Positions 15,414 to 22,912 of a stretch of DNA of 23,032 bases are shown piece after piece. This DNA comes from CAYZJD01 sp964478455 (GTDB taxonomy: Bacteria; Acidobacteriota; Terriglobia; Bryobacterales; Bryobacteraceae): positions 1 to 23,032 of the forward strand of contig CAYZJD010000019.1 of assembly GCA_964478455.1 (NCBI GenBank), in the 5' to 3' direction. Every line of letters starts with the position of its first letter. The first letter of the stretch is position 1. The notes below the pieces were generated by a model. That model ran no database searches. It was not told where the DNA came from and was given only the letters and a program-made list of their open reading frames with translations. A program made the position numbers and the translations under genes.

Positions 15414-15495
15414 TAAGCCGGGGAGGCAACTCCCACCAAAGCGAGACTAACCTCTTAATAAAGACCCCTGAAGCAAAAACCTCCCCGGCGCCCCA
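15414..15495 (+). ncRNA. Candidate small structured RNA
   Basis: Directly behind the promoter, GCCGGGGAGG (15417-15426) can pair with CCTCCCCGGC (15480-15489), enclosing 53 bases that are purine-rich and loosely structured. A competing hairpin GGGAG-GCAA-CTCCC (15421-15434) has a GNRA tetraloop. No T-run follows, so termination is unclear. It could be a stand-alone sRNA (Acidobacteria-specific motifs are known) or a leader element of dxr. I cannot match it to a named family from memory. Confidence 0.4.
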
Positions 15496-15515
15496 AAGAG
15501 ATTGAGCCAATCATT

Positions 15516-15646
15516 CATCGTGCCATTGTGTCATTGTGCGCAGCTCAAAGGGCTTCGGAGGAGCATCCGCCCCTCGTCCGGCTGCTGCCGCAGCTCCGTC
15601 CAGACGCCTTCAATGAATCAATGAGTCAATGAATCAATGAGTCAAT
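15516..15646. repeat. Second octamer inverted-repeat element (CATTGTGY / CAATGART)
   Basis: The left side has three octamers (CATCGTGC, CATTGTGT, CATTGTGC, 15516-15539); the right side has four (CAATGAAT, CAATGAGT twice, 15611-15642) plus CAAT. Their CATTG/CAATG cores are complementary, with about 70 bases between. The design, arms of octamer units facing each other, is the same as in the CACCAAGR elements, but the unit differs. A -10-like TATGAT follows at 15651. The rest of the 341-base gap 15351-15691 holds only the promoter and RNA candidate already listed. Confidence 0.65.
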
Positions 15647-15691
15647 CTGGTATGATTTCCTAGGGCCTGCCTCCTCGGCCCCGCCGGCCTG

Positions 15692-16897
15692 ATGAAGAAC
15701 CTGACCATTCTGGGCTCAACGGGCTCGATCGGCAACAGCACGCTCGACATCGTTCGCAGGAACCCCGAGGAGTATCGCGTCTACGCGCTGGTCGCCGGAC
15801 GGAATGTGAAGGTTCTGACAGCACAGATCGTCGAATTCCATCCGAAGGTCGCAGTCGTCGCATCCGAAGGAGCTTTGGCGAATCTAACGGAGCAGTTGAA
15901 GCAGGTTCTCCCGCAGCCGGAATGGCCGGAACTGGACTGCGGAACCCGAGCCCGGATCGAGGCCGCGATCGCTCCCGAAGTGGATTTCGTGATGTCCTCG
16001 ATCGTCGGCGTCGCGGGCCTGGAAGCCACCTACGAGGCGGTACGGCGCGCCAAGACTGTCGGCCTTGCCAACAAGGAGGTTCTGGTGGCGGGAGGCAGAC
16101 TGGTGATGGCGGCAGCTCGGGAGGCCGGCGGCGACTTGATTCCGGTTGACAGCGAGCACAACGGTGCGCACCAGTGCCTTCGGGCCGGCAAGCGGAGTGA
16201 AGTCGCCCGCCTGATTCTGACGGCCTCGGGAGGCCCTTTCCGGGACGTGCCAAAGGAACGTCTGGCGGCGGTGACCCCCGAAGATGCGCTGAATCATCCT
16301 ACTTGGAGAATGGGCCCCCGGATCACGCTCGATTCGGCCACCATGATGAACAAGGGCTTCGAGGTCATCGAAGCGTGCTGGCTCTTCGGCTTCAAGCCCT
16401 CCGAGGTGGAGGTGGTGATTCATCCGCAGTCGACAGTCCATGCCATGGTGGAGTACACCGACGGCAGCGTCATCGCGCAGATTTCGGCGACGGACATGCG
16501 CATGCCGATCCAGTATGCGCTCACGTACCCGGACCGAAGGGAAGCGCCGGTCCCGCGCCTGGACTGGAGCGCCGCACGGACCTGGGAGTTCCTCCCGCCG
16601 GATCTGGACAGGTTCCCACTGCTGCAGCTCGCCTACCAGGCCCAGGAGGCCGGTGGCTCGGCGACCTGCACGCTGAACGCCGCCGACGAGGTCGCGGGCG
16701 AAGCATTCCTCAAGAGGCAGATCCCGTTCCTTGCCATTGCGGAGGTAGTGGAGGAGACGCTTCACCAGATGGAGAACCGCCATCCGGACTCGATCGGCGA
16801 AGTTTTACAGATCGACGAGGAATCCCGCAGGCTGGCTCGTCGTATTCTGGAGAAGAGGGCGGCGTCGCAGGAGACGCGGCCGCTGGCGAGAGCCTGA
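15692..16897 (+). CDS. dxr: 1-deoxy-D-xylulose-5-phosphate reductoisomerase
   Basis: A 401-residue enzyme, family length, converting DXP to 2-C-methyl-D-erythritol 4-phosphate with NADPH and a divalent metal: the committed step of the MEP isoprenoid pathway. GSTGSIG (8-14) binds NADPH; ANKEVLVAGG (126-135) is the family's NKE motif; Asp153 and Glu155 (PVDSEHNGAHQCL) and Glu224 (MMNKGFE) are the expected metal ligands; the C-terminal domain has YTDGSVIAQISATDMRMPIQYAL. The usual SEHSAIFQ or SEHNAIHQ reads SEHNGAHQ here, a small departure beside the active site. No Shine-Dalgarno is visible before the ATG. It is followed after 9 bases by rseP, the common dxr-rseP order, so they are surely co-transcribed. 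Confidence 0.97.
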   Translation: MKNLTILGSTGSIGNSTLDIVRRNPEEYRVYALVAGRNVKVLTAQIVEFHPKVAVVASEGALANLTEQLKQVLPQPEWPELDCGTRARIEAAIAPEVDFVMSSIVGVAGLEATYEAVRRAKTVGLANKEVLVAGGRLVMAAAREAGGDLIPVDSEHNGAHQCLRAGKRSEVARLILTASGGPFRDVPKERLAAVTPEDALNHPTWRMGPRITLDSATMMNKGFEVIEACWLFGFKPSEVEVVIHPQSTVHAMVEYTDGSVIAQISATDMRMPIQYALTYPDRREAPVPRLDWSAARTWEFLPPDLDRFPLLQLAYQAQEAGGSATCTLNAADEVAGEAFLKRQIPFLAIAEVVEETLHQMENRHPDSIGEVLQIDEESRRLARRILEKRAASQETRPLARA

Positions 16898-16906
16898 AGC
16901 ACAGTC

Positions 16907-18226
16907 ATGGTCATTCTGGAAAACACACTCTGGTTGCTGGTGCTGATCGGGATCATGATCATGATCCACGAGTTGGGGCACTACTGGGCGGCCCGCCATT
17001 TCGATGTGCGGGTGGAGACTTTCAGCTTCGGCTTCGGGCCGCGGCTCTTCGGATTCCGCAGGGGCGAGACGGACTTCCGCTTTTCCGCCATCCTCTTCGG
17101 CGGCTACGTGAAAATGGCGGGCGAACAGCCGACCGATGAGAGCGCACACGATCCCAGAGGCTTTCTCGGCAAGCCGCGCTGGCAACGCCTGATCATCGCC
17201 TTCGCCGGCCCGTTCATGAATGCCGTGCTGGCGGTGGCGCTGCTCACCGGCCTCTACATGTTCAAATTCCCCAAGCCGACGGATGCCTCGCGAAACGGCC
17301 TGATCGGCCACGTGCTGCCGGATTCGGCGGCCGCCAAGGCGGGCCTGCGCGAGGGCGACCGTATCGTCAGGATCGGCGAAACGGACTATCCGACCTGGGA
17401 GCAGATCGCCATTAAGGAGATCTCGAGCGCCAACCAGCCGATGCCGGTGACCGTCGAGCGCGGTGGGAAGCGCTTCTCGGTCACCGTTACTCCCGTGCTG
17501 CTGGAGCGCGCCGGCGTGGGATTCGCCGGATGGGCAGAGGAGGCCGAGATTCAGATCACTAACGTTTCGCCCGGTCTGCCCGCGGACAAAGCGGGGCTCG
17601 AGCCCGGCGATATCGTTCTTTCCGTCAACAACGTTCCGATCCGGTCCAGCATCCGCCTCCATGAAGTGATCCGCGCCAGCGGAGGCAAACCCGTCGACGT
17701 TGAATACTCGCGCGCGGGGCGCAGGGCGACGGTGACGGTCCAACCTGTCTTTGCCAGTCTCGACGGACCCCAGCGCTGGATGATCGGAGTGGTGCCCGAG
17801 GAGCGCACGGTCTATATCCGGCTTCCCGTCACGGCAGCTTTGGCGGAGTCCATCGATCAGAACGTCAGGAGCACCACGCTGATCTACAAGTTCCTCAAGG
17901 GGCTGATTGAGCGGCGGATGTCTCCGAAATCGATCGACGGTCCGATCGGCATTGCGCGGCTCTCGGGCAAAGCTGCCCGCGAAGGCGCCTATCAGTTCAC
18001 CAACCTGATGGCCGCGGTCAGCCTGCAATTGGCCGTACTCAACTTGCTGCCGATTCCCATCCTCGACGGCGGCGTCATCCTGCTGCTGTTGATCGAGATG
18101 TTGATCCGCCGCGATCTCAGCCTTTCGGTGAAGGAAGCCGTTTTCAAGCTGGGCTTCGTCTTCCTGCTGGGCATCATGGTCTTTGCGCTTTACAACGACA
18201 TCGCCAAGATCCTGCCCGCGGGATGA
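16907..18226 (+). CDS. rseP: RIP metalloprotease RseP (site-2 protease)
   Basis: A 439-residue inner-membrane zinc protease that cuts transmembrane segments of anti-sigma factors and leftover signal peptides. The first membrane helix holds the zinc site HELGH (21-25); GPFMNAVLAV (101-110) is the second conserved membrane motif; two PDZ domains follow (about 131-200, GLREGDRIVRIGE; and about 215-285, LEPGDIVLSVNN); the third zinc ligand is in NLLPIPILDGG (LDG 386-388), followed by the last membrane helices (FVFLLGIMVFALY). All catalytic parts are present. The 9-base spacing behind dxr, with only a weak ribosome-binding site, suggests translational coupling. Downstream there is no bamA, the next partner in many genomes; instead two hairpins and a convergent gene. 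Confidence 0.97.
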   Translation: MVILENTLWLLVLIGIMIMIHELGHYWAARHFDVRVETFSFGFGPRLFGFRRGETDFRFSAILFGGYVKMAGEQPTDESAHDPRGFLGKPRWQRLIIAFAGPFMNAVLAVALLTGLYMFKFPKPTDASRNGLIGHVLPDSAAAKAGLREGDRIVRIGETDYPTWEQIAIKEISSANQPMPVTVERGGKRFSVTVTPVLLERAGVGFAGWAEEAEIQITNVSPGLPADKAGLEPGDIVLSVNNVPIRSSIRLHEVIRASGGKPVDVEYSRAGRRATVTVQPVFASLDGPQRWMIGVVPEERTVYIRLPVTAALAESIDQNVRSTTLIYKFLKGLIERRMSPKSIDGPIGIARLSGKAAREGAYQFTNLMAAVSLQLAVLNLLPIPILDGGVILLLLIEMLIRRDLSLSVKEAVFKLGFVFLLGIMVFALYNDIAKILPAG

Positions 18227-18276
18227 CCCGTAGGATAAGCGTTCAAGCTTGTCTCTGGCAGAGCCTCCTCGGTGGA

Positions 18277-18316
18277 GCGGGCCGCTAGGCCCGCAATGCC
18301 GGCGGTCGCGCCGGCA
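18277..18316. terminator. Two tandem GC hairpins between convergent genes
   Basis: GCGGGCC-GCTA-GGCCCGC (18277-18294) and TGCCGGC-GGTCGC-GCCGGCA (18297-18316) are perfect 7-bp stems, two bases apart, between the ends of rseP and the NIPSNAP gene. No T-run follows on either strand, so they may slow or stop transcription with help from Rho, or protect 3' ends. Confidence 0.5.
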
Positions 18317-18349
18317 GAGGGTTTGTCCGTGACCGGCCCGAGACGGCTC

Positions 18350-19132
18350 CTATCGGATTGGCGAATACGGCGTCGCCCGGTAAAGCGAAATCTGTATCAC
18401 GCTGGCGATCTGCCCGTACCGCTCGATCGACTCCCTCCGGACCTTGATCCACTCCGCATCGGACGCGAACGCGTTCCACGCCTTCTCCCTCGCGGCCAGG
18501 TCGTCGAATGGAATCAGGTAGGTCAGGTTGGGCATGTTCGGCCCGACCACCGTGGACGAGTACAGGATCGGATGCACGCCCACGCGTTGGAAGATCTTGA
18601 TCTCCGGGCCCTCGAACCGGTTGTGCAACGCGGTGAGCTGGCGCCAGGTGGGCGAGTGGTAGACGCGCAGTTCGAAGATCCGCGGATTCGCCGGCGGCGG
18701 ATCCGCTTTGGCAATCTCCGGTGAGTAGCTTGTGACCTCCAGCAGCGTATTGGACTGCTGCTCGAAGGGCGGTTCCGGGCCTTCCTGCCATGCTTCAAAA
18801 GACTTCTGCAACTCCTCGTCCTCGAACAGCTTCGTTCGCACCGCCCACAACTCTTCAAAGGACTGGAACCCGAGCAGGACGACGACCTGCGGCATGCGGG
18901 GCGCCACCAGCGCTTCCAGAATGATCTTCGGTCCCGCATGGACCTTCTCGAGGGCCGGCAGAGCCGCCTTGCTCAGATAATCGTGCAGGCGGCCCAGTTG
19001 CGTGCCGTGCTTCAGATCGAAGGTCTCCATCAGGTAGACCTTGGTCTTCTTCTCATCCGCGCCCTGGCCCGCCCGGTACATGGAGAGCATTCCTATTCCT
19101 CCCAACAGTCCCATGAACGATCTGCGTTTCAT
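18350..19132 (-). CDS. Tat-signal NIPSNAP family protein
   Basis: A 260-residue protein with a twin-arginine leader (KRRSFMGLLGGIGML), so probably exported. Two repeats of the NIPSNAP/ferredoxin-like fold follow: about 30-130 (KVYLMETFDLKHGTQLGRLHDYL, MPQVVVLLGFQSFEELWAV) and about 150-258 (RIFELRVYHSPTWRQLTALHNRF, MPNLTYLIPFDDLAAREKAWNAF). The biochemical role of NIPSNAP proteins in bacteria is not established; Tat-tagged copies are frequent in Acidobacteria and Planctomycetes. Translation may use GAAGG about 11 bases before the ATG. It is divergent from the propeller-phosphoesterase gene across only 51 bases, so both may share a control region. Confidence 0.85.
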   Translation of the reverse strand: MKRRSFMGLLGGIGMLSMYRAGQGADEKKTKVYLMETFDLKHGTQLGRLHDYLSKAALPALEKVHAGPKIILEALVAPRMPQVVVLLGFQSFEELWAVRTKLFEDEELQKSFEAWQEGPEPPFEQQSNTLLEVTSYSPEIAKADPPPANPRIFELRVYHSPTWRQLTALHNRFEGPEIKIFQRVGVHPILYSSTVVGPNMPNLTYLIPFDDLAAREKAWNAFASDAEWIKVRRESIERYGQIASVIQISLYRATPYSPIR

Positions 19133-19139
19133 GCTTCGT

Positions 19140-19169
19140 TTGCCTTCGCGATCTCTATCAAGATATAAA
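19140..19169 (+). promoter_or_regulatory. Sigma-70-type promoter for the propeller-phosphoesterase gene
   Basis: TTGCCT (19140-19145) and TATAAA (19164-19169), 18 bases apart. The expected start of transcription, about 19176, is only some 8 bases before the ATG at 19184, and there is no Shine-Dalgarno, so the mRNA would be almost leaderless. A three-codon ATG-CGT-TGA at 19174 overlaps the start. Confidence 0.45.
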
Positions 19170-19183
19170 ACAGAATGCGTTGA

Positions 19184-21871
19184 ATGCCTGCCCTTCTAGC
19201 GATTCTTCTCCTCGCGTTGCTTGCCCCGGAGCCGCAGGCCCTGCATCGGGCGCCGGCCGGCACGCGCCCGGCGATGCGCCGTCCCGGCGCTTCGAGCATC
19301 CTGCCCGGCGGCCGCATTATTGATCCATTAGGCAGACAGTACCACACAGGACCAGGTCCGTTTGGACTGGCGGTGAGCCCATCCGCGAAGCTCGTCGTCA
19401 CCGCCGACGGCGGGCCGGACCGGTTCTCCATCACTTCGCTCCGCCGTGAGAAGACCCGCTGGCGCACTAACCGCTTTGAGGTCGCCGAGGAGGAAGAGGC
19501 TCCCAAGGGCCAGCGGGACGAGGACGAATGGCGCAGCGTCTTCATGGGTCTGGCGTTCGAGGACGACAGGAACCTCTATGCGTCGGAGGGCAACAGCGGC
19601 CGTGTCCGGCTGCTCGATGCCGCAAGCGGTGACGCGCGCCGCACATTCGATTTGAACCAGGGAGCCTACGCCGACAGCTACACCGGCGATCTCGCCCTCG
19701 ACCGCAAGCGCGGTTTGTTGTACGCGGTTGACCAGGCCAATTACCGGTTGGCTGTCATCGACACGCGCAAGAAGCGGCTCATTTCATCGGTTCGCGCGGG
19801 GCGGCTGCCGTTCGCCGTCGCGCTTTCTCCCGACGGCCGCCGGGCCTACGTCACGAACCTGGGAATGTTCGAGTACCGGCCGCTTCCCGGCGCCGATCCG
19901 AAGCGCCCGCGGGAAACCGGCCTGCCGTTCCCTGCCTTCGGTTTCCCCTCCGAGGAAGCGGCCCGCGGCGTCACGCGCGAAACCGCGAGCGGGCCAGTGC
20001 AAGTCCCAGGCCTCGGCGACCCGAACGTGCCGGAGTCCAACTCGGTCGCGGTCGTCGATGTCGAAAACCCGGCAGCGCCGCGAGTGGTGACCTTCGTTCG
20101 CACCGGGCTGCCGTTCGGACGGCAGAGCCTCGGCGGGAGCAGCCCGTCGGGAGTGCTCGCCACCGCCGATCGCGTCTTCGTGTCGAATGCGCACAACGAC
20201 GCGATCACCGTGATCGACGCCGCCACGAACGCCGTGCCGGCCGAAGTCGCCATCCGCATTCCCGGGCTCGATGACCTACGCGGCGTGCTGCCGCTGGGCA
20301 TGGCGTACCATCAGCCCTCCGGCTGGCTGCTGGTAGCCGAAGCCGGCATCAACGCCATCGGAGTCATCGACACGAAAGCGATGCAAGTGCTCGGACACTT
20401 GCCGGCCGGCTGGTTCCCGACGCAAGTGCGCGTCGCCGGCGATGATGTCTATGTCTCCAACGCGAAGGGCCATGGCACCGGACCGAACGCCGACAAGCGC
20501 GCCCCGTTCCATCGGAGCTTCCAGGGCGAACTGCGGCGCGGCACGGTATCGATCTTCCCGCTGCCCGGCAAGGAGGAACTGGAGAAGCTGACCGCCCGCG
20601 TGCTCTTGCTTAACGGGTTCACGCCGGCCAGGGAGGCTGCCGGCGCGCTGCCGAAGGAGATCCGCCACGTGGTCTTGATCGTCAAAGAGAACCGCACCTT
20701 CGACGAGGTTCTTGGCGACATCACGAGCGCCTCCAACGGCCCGGTGAACGGAGCCCCGCGGCTGGCGCGATTCGGCCGCTATGGCTGGGCCGTCTCCGAT
20801 CCCGGCGAACTGCAACAACGGCTCGCTGTGCGCGACGTCTCCATTGCGCCGAACCACCGCGAGATGGCCCTCCGCTGGGCGTTCAGCGATAATTTCTACG
20901 CCGATTCGGAAGTCAGCGTGGACGGTCATCACTGGCTGGTGGGATCGTATCCGAACGCCTGGACGGAAAGCTCGCTCATGGCCGCCTACGGAGGACAGAA
21001 GGATTTCCGGCTGAAGGCGAGCGCGCCCGGCCGTCTTCAGTTCGCCGGCAGCAACTCGTCGCTGCACCCCGAGGAACAACTGGAAGCGGGAGCCATCTGG
21101 CATCACCTGGAACGGCACGGCATCTCGTTTCTGAACTTCGGCGAGGGCATCGAGCTGGCCGGTGCGTGGGAAGGCGAGGGCCTGAAGCCCACCGGCGCGC
21201 GCTACCTGACCAACGTCCCGGCGCCGGAGCCGTTGTACCGCAACACTTCGCGCGAGTATCCGCAGTACAACATGAACATCCCGGACCAGTACCGCGCCGC
21301 GCAGTTCATCGCCGAGATCGAGTGGCGCTACGTGAAAGGCGCGGAGGAACTCCCTCGCTTTCTGTTCGTCCACTTGCCGAACGATCACCTGGCCAAGCCG
21401 CGCCCGTCGGACGGTTATCCGTTCGAAGCTTCCTACATGGCCGACAACGATTACGCGCTCGGTCGCATCGTCGAGTACCTGACCCACAGCCGCTGGTGGC
21501 GCAACATGGCCATCTTCATCACCGAGGACGATGCCCAGGGCGGGGTGGATCACATCGATTCGCACCGTACGGTGCTTCTTGTCGTAAGTCCGTACGCAAA
21601 GAAGAACTACTCGTCGCACGTGAATTCGAGTTTCCCCGGCCTGCTGAAGACCGTCTTCCGGCTGCTCGCGTTGCCGCCGCTGAATCTGTTCGACGCCGCG
21701 GCATCGGATCTCGCCGACTGCTTCACCTCGGACCCAGACTTCACCCCATTCAAGGCGCTGCCGGTTGACTCGCGGGTGTTCGATCCCGCGAAAGCGCGCG
21801 AGCCCCTGGACGCACAGCCCTCGCCCGCGATGGACGACCCGCGCGTTCTGCGCGACCAGCACCGGCGGTGA
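19184..21871 (+). CDS. Beta-propeller fused to phosphoesterase-family (PF04185-like) hydrolase
   Basis: An 895-residue exported protein with a signal peptide (MPALLAILLLALLAPEPQA). Residues about 50-470 form a YVTN/YncE-type seven-bladed propeller: repeated blades such as PFGLAVSPSAKLVVTADG, LPFAVALSPDGRRAYVTN, SNAHNDAITVIDAATNAVPAE and AGINAIGVIDTKAMQVLGHLPAGWFPTQVRVAGDDVYVSNAKG. From about 490 comes an alkaline-phosphatase-like phosphoesterase domain: VVLIVKENRTFDEVLGD is the family's metal/nucleophile signature with Thr, DGHHWLVGSYPN and ITEDDAQGGVDHIDSHR supply further metal ligands. Phospholipase C or acid phosphatase activity is known for relatives; the substrate here is unknown. The combination is common in Solibacter-type genomes. 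Confidence 0.85.
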   Translation: MPALLAILLLALLAPEPQALHRAPAGTRPAMRRPGASSILPGGRIIDPLGRQYHTGPGPFGLAVSPSAKLVVTADGGPDRFSITSLRREKTRWRTNRFEVAEEEEAPKGQRDEDEWRSVFMGLAFEDDRNLYASEGNSGRVRLLDAASGDARRTFDLNQGAYADSYTGDLALDRKRGLLYAVDQANYRLAVIDTRKKRLISSVRAGRLPFAVALSPDGRRAYVTNLGMFEYRPLPGADPKRPRETGLPFPAFGFPSEEAARGVTRETASGPVQVPGLGDPNVPESNSVAVVDVENPAAPRVVTFVRTGLPFGRQSLGGSSPSGVLATADRVFVSNAHNDAITVIDAATNAVPAEVAIRIPGLDDLRGVLPLGMAYHQPSGWLLVAEAGINAIGVIDTKAMQVLGHLPAGWFPTQVRVAGDDVYVSNAKGHGTGPNADKRAPFHRSFQGELRRGTVSIFPLPGKEELEKLTARVLLLNGFTPAREAAGALPKEIRHVVLIVKENRTFDEVLGDITSASNGPVNGAPRLARFGRYGWAVSDPGELQQRLAVRDVSIAPNHREMALRWAFSDNFYADSEVSVDGHHWLVGSYPNAWTESSLMAAYGGQKDFRLKASAPGRLQFAGSNSSLHPEEQLEAGAIWHHLERHGISFLNFGEGIELAGAWEGEGLKPTGARYLTNVPAPEPLYRNTSREYPQYNMNIPDQYRAAQFIAEIEWRYVKGAEELPRFLFVHLPNDHLAKPRPSDGYPFEASYMADNDYALGRIVEYLTHSRWWRNMAIFITEDDAQGGVDHIDSHRTVLLVVSPYAKKNYSSHVNSSFPGLLKTVFRLLALPPLNLFDAAASDLADCFTSDPDFTPFKALPVDSRVFDPAKAREPLDAQPSPAMDDPRVLRDQHRR

Positions 21872-21886
21872 AAGCTCCGACCCACA

Positions 21887-21960
21887 CTATCCGAGCCGCG
21901 CGCTATCCGACCCGCGCGCGTCAGCAAGCGGTCTCCAAACCGCGCGCGTCAGCAAGCGGT
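21887..21960. repeat. GC-rich direct-repeat cluster upstream of araD
   Basis: Positions 21912-21932 and 21940-21960 are identical 21-mers (core CGCGCGCGTCAGCAAGCGG) spaced by 28 bases. Just before them CTATCCGAGCCGCGCG (21887-21902) recurs as CTATCCGACCCGCGCG (21903-21918). The whole block fills the gap between the phosphoesterase and araD. Similar CGCTTGCTGACGCGCGCGG strings are, from memory, dispersed intergenic repeats in Acidobacteria and are often mistranslated as PLADARGSDS. Confidence 0.8.
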
Positions 21961-21976
21961 ATCCTGATGTGAGTCT

Positions 21977-22669
21977 ATGCTCCTGGAACAACTCCGAAAA
22001 GAGGTCCTCGAAGCCAACCTCGAGTTGCCCCGCCGCGGACTGGTGATCTACACGTTCGGCAACGCGAGCGGCTTCTCGCGCGAGGACGGCCTGGCGGTGA
22101 TCAAGCCGAGCGGCGTGCCGTTCGAGGAACTCACCCCGGACAACCTCGTCGTCACCGACCTCGACGGCCGTGTCGTCGAAGGGACGCTGAAGCCCTCTTC
22201 CGACCTGCCCACCCACCTCGCGCTGTACCGCGCGTTTCCCGGGGTGGGCGGCGTGGTGCACACGCACTCACGCTTCGCCACCGCCTGGGCCCAGGCGGGC
22301 CGCGAGATCCCATGCCTGGGAACCACTCACGCCGACTACTTCTATGGAAGCGTGCCGGCGACCCCGCCCCTCGCGCCGGAAGAGATCGAAGGCGACTACG
22401 AGACCAACACCGGCGCGGCGATTGTGCGGCGGTTCGAGGGCATGGATCCGCTTTCGATGCCGGCGGTGCTCGTCGCCGGCCACGGTCCCTTTTGCTGGGG
22501 CAAATCCGCCGCCGAAGCCGCGCAGAACGCGGCCCTACTCGAGGAAACCGCTTCGATCGCCTACTTCACGACCATGCTGAACCCCGTCGCCAAGCCAATC
22601 TCGCCCGCCCTGCTCGACAAGCACTTCCTACGGAAGCACGGGCCCGCCGCCTACTACGGGCAGAAGTGA
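21977..22669 (+). CDS. araD: L-ribulose-5-phosphate 4-epimerase / class II aldolase
   Basis: A 230-residue zinc enzyme, almost exactly the length of E. coli AraD (231), interconverting L-ribulose 5-phosphate and D-xylulose 5-phosphate. GNASG (28-32) and KPSG (43-46) bind the phosphate; Asp76 (SSDLPTH), His95 and His97 (VHTHS) and His169 (AGHG) form the metal site; THADYFYG holds the catalytic Asp120, and Tyr near the C-terminus (AAYYGQK) matches the second catalytic residue. The family also includes the UlaF/SgbE epimerases for ascorbate-type sugars, and no arabinose genes are adjacent, so the pathway is uncertain though the reaction is well supported. Ribosome-binding site weak (GATGTGAG). 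Confidence 0.93.
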   Translation: MLLEQLRKEVLEANLELPRRGLVIYTFGNASGFSREDGLAVIKPSGVPFEELTPDNLVVTDLDGRVVEGTLKPSSDLPTHLALYRAFPGVGGVVHTHSRFATAWAQAGREIPCLGTTHADYFYGSVPATPPLAPEEIEGDYETNTGAAIVRRFEGMDPLSMPAVLVAGHGPFCWGKSAAEAAQNAALLEETASIAYFTTMLNPVAKPISPALLDKHFLRKHGPAAYYGQK

Positions 22670-22684
22670 ACTACTAACACCCGG

Positions 22685-22912
22685 TCATCCGCCGTAGAGC
22701 TGGGCATCGATGTCACTGCTGAGCACGGGACCCCGGCAGCAGCCTGCGGCCTCCAGCAATGGGTCCTTCTGCGGCCTGCGGCGCGCTCCGGCTCCGCGAG
22801 CGCGCTCCAACAGGCGGCGAATCAGCTCCGCCATGCTGAGCTGCGAGTCTAAGGCCTGCCGCCGCAGCTCCTCGTGCAACTCATCGGGGAGGAACACCGT
22901 GGTTCGCTTCAC
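22685..22912 (-). CDS. Ribbon-helix-helix (CopG/VapB-like) antitoxin, apparently without toxin
   Basis: A 75-residue protein beginning at GTG: VKRTTVFLPDELHEELRRQA is the beta-strand and first helix of the DNA-binding ribbon-helix-helix, SMAELIRRLLERA is the second helix. The C-terminal tail (about 50-75, ending DIDAQLYGG) looks like the toxin-neutralising peptide of VapB-type antitoxins. GTG at 22912 is chosen because GAGG lies 2-5 bases upstream and the domain starts there; the open frame continues to 22993 but that part (MALGACACPV) is not family-like. The gene ends in GGATGA, where a toxin start (ATGA overlap) would be expected, but that frame stops after four codons and araD lies beyond on the other strand. 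So the toxin seems lost or was never there. Confidence 0.75.
   Translation of the reverse strand: MKRTTVFLPDELHEELRRQALDSQLSMAELIRRLLERARGAGARRRPQKDPLLEAAGCCRGPVLSSDIDAQLYGG

Noticed and set aside
15414..15489. tRNA gene before dxr
   Set aside because: The length is right but there is no T-loop GTTCRA, no D-arm and no anticodon arm; the closing stem is 10 bp rather than 7.
16805..18028. 407-codon minus-strand frame opposite rseP
   Set aside because: Antisense shadow; rseP has HELGH, two PDZ domains and LDG on the plus strand.
20276..21862. Long minus-strand open frame opposite the phosphoesterase
   Set aside because: High-GC antisense shadow with no recognisable motif; the plus strand carries clear catalytic signatures.
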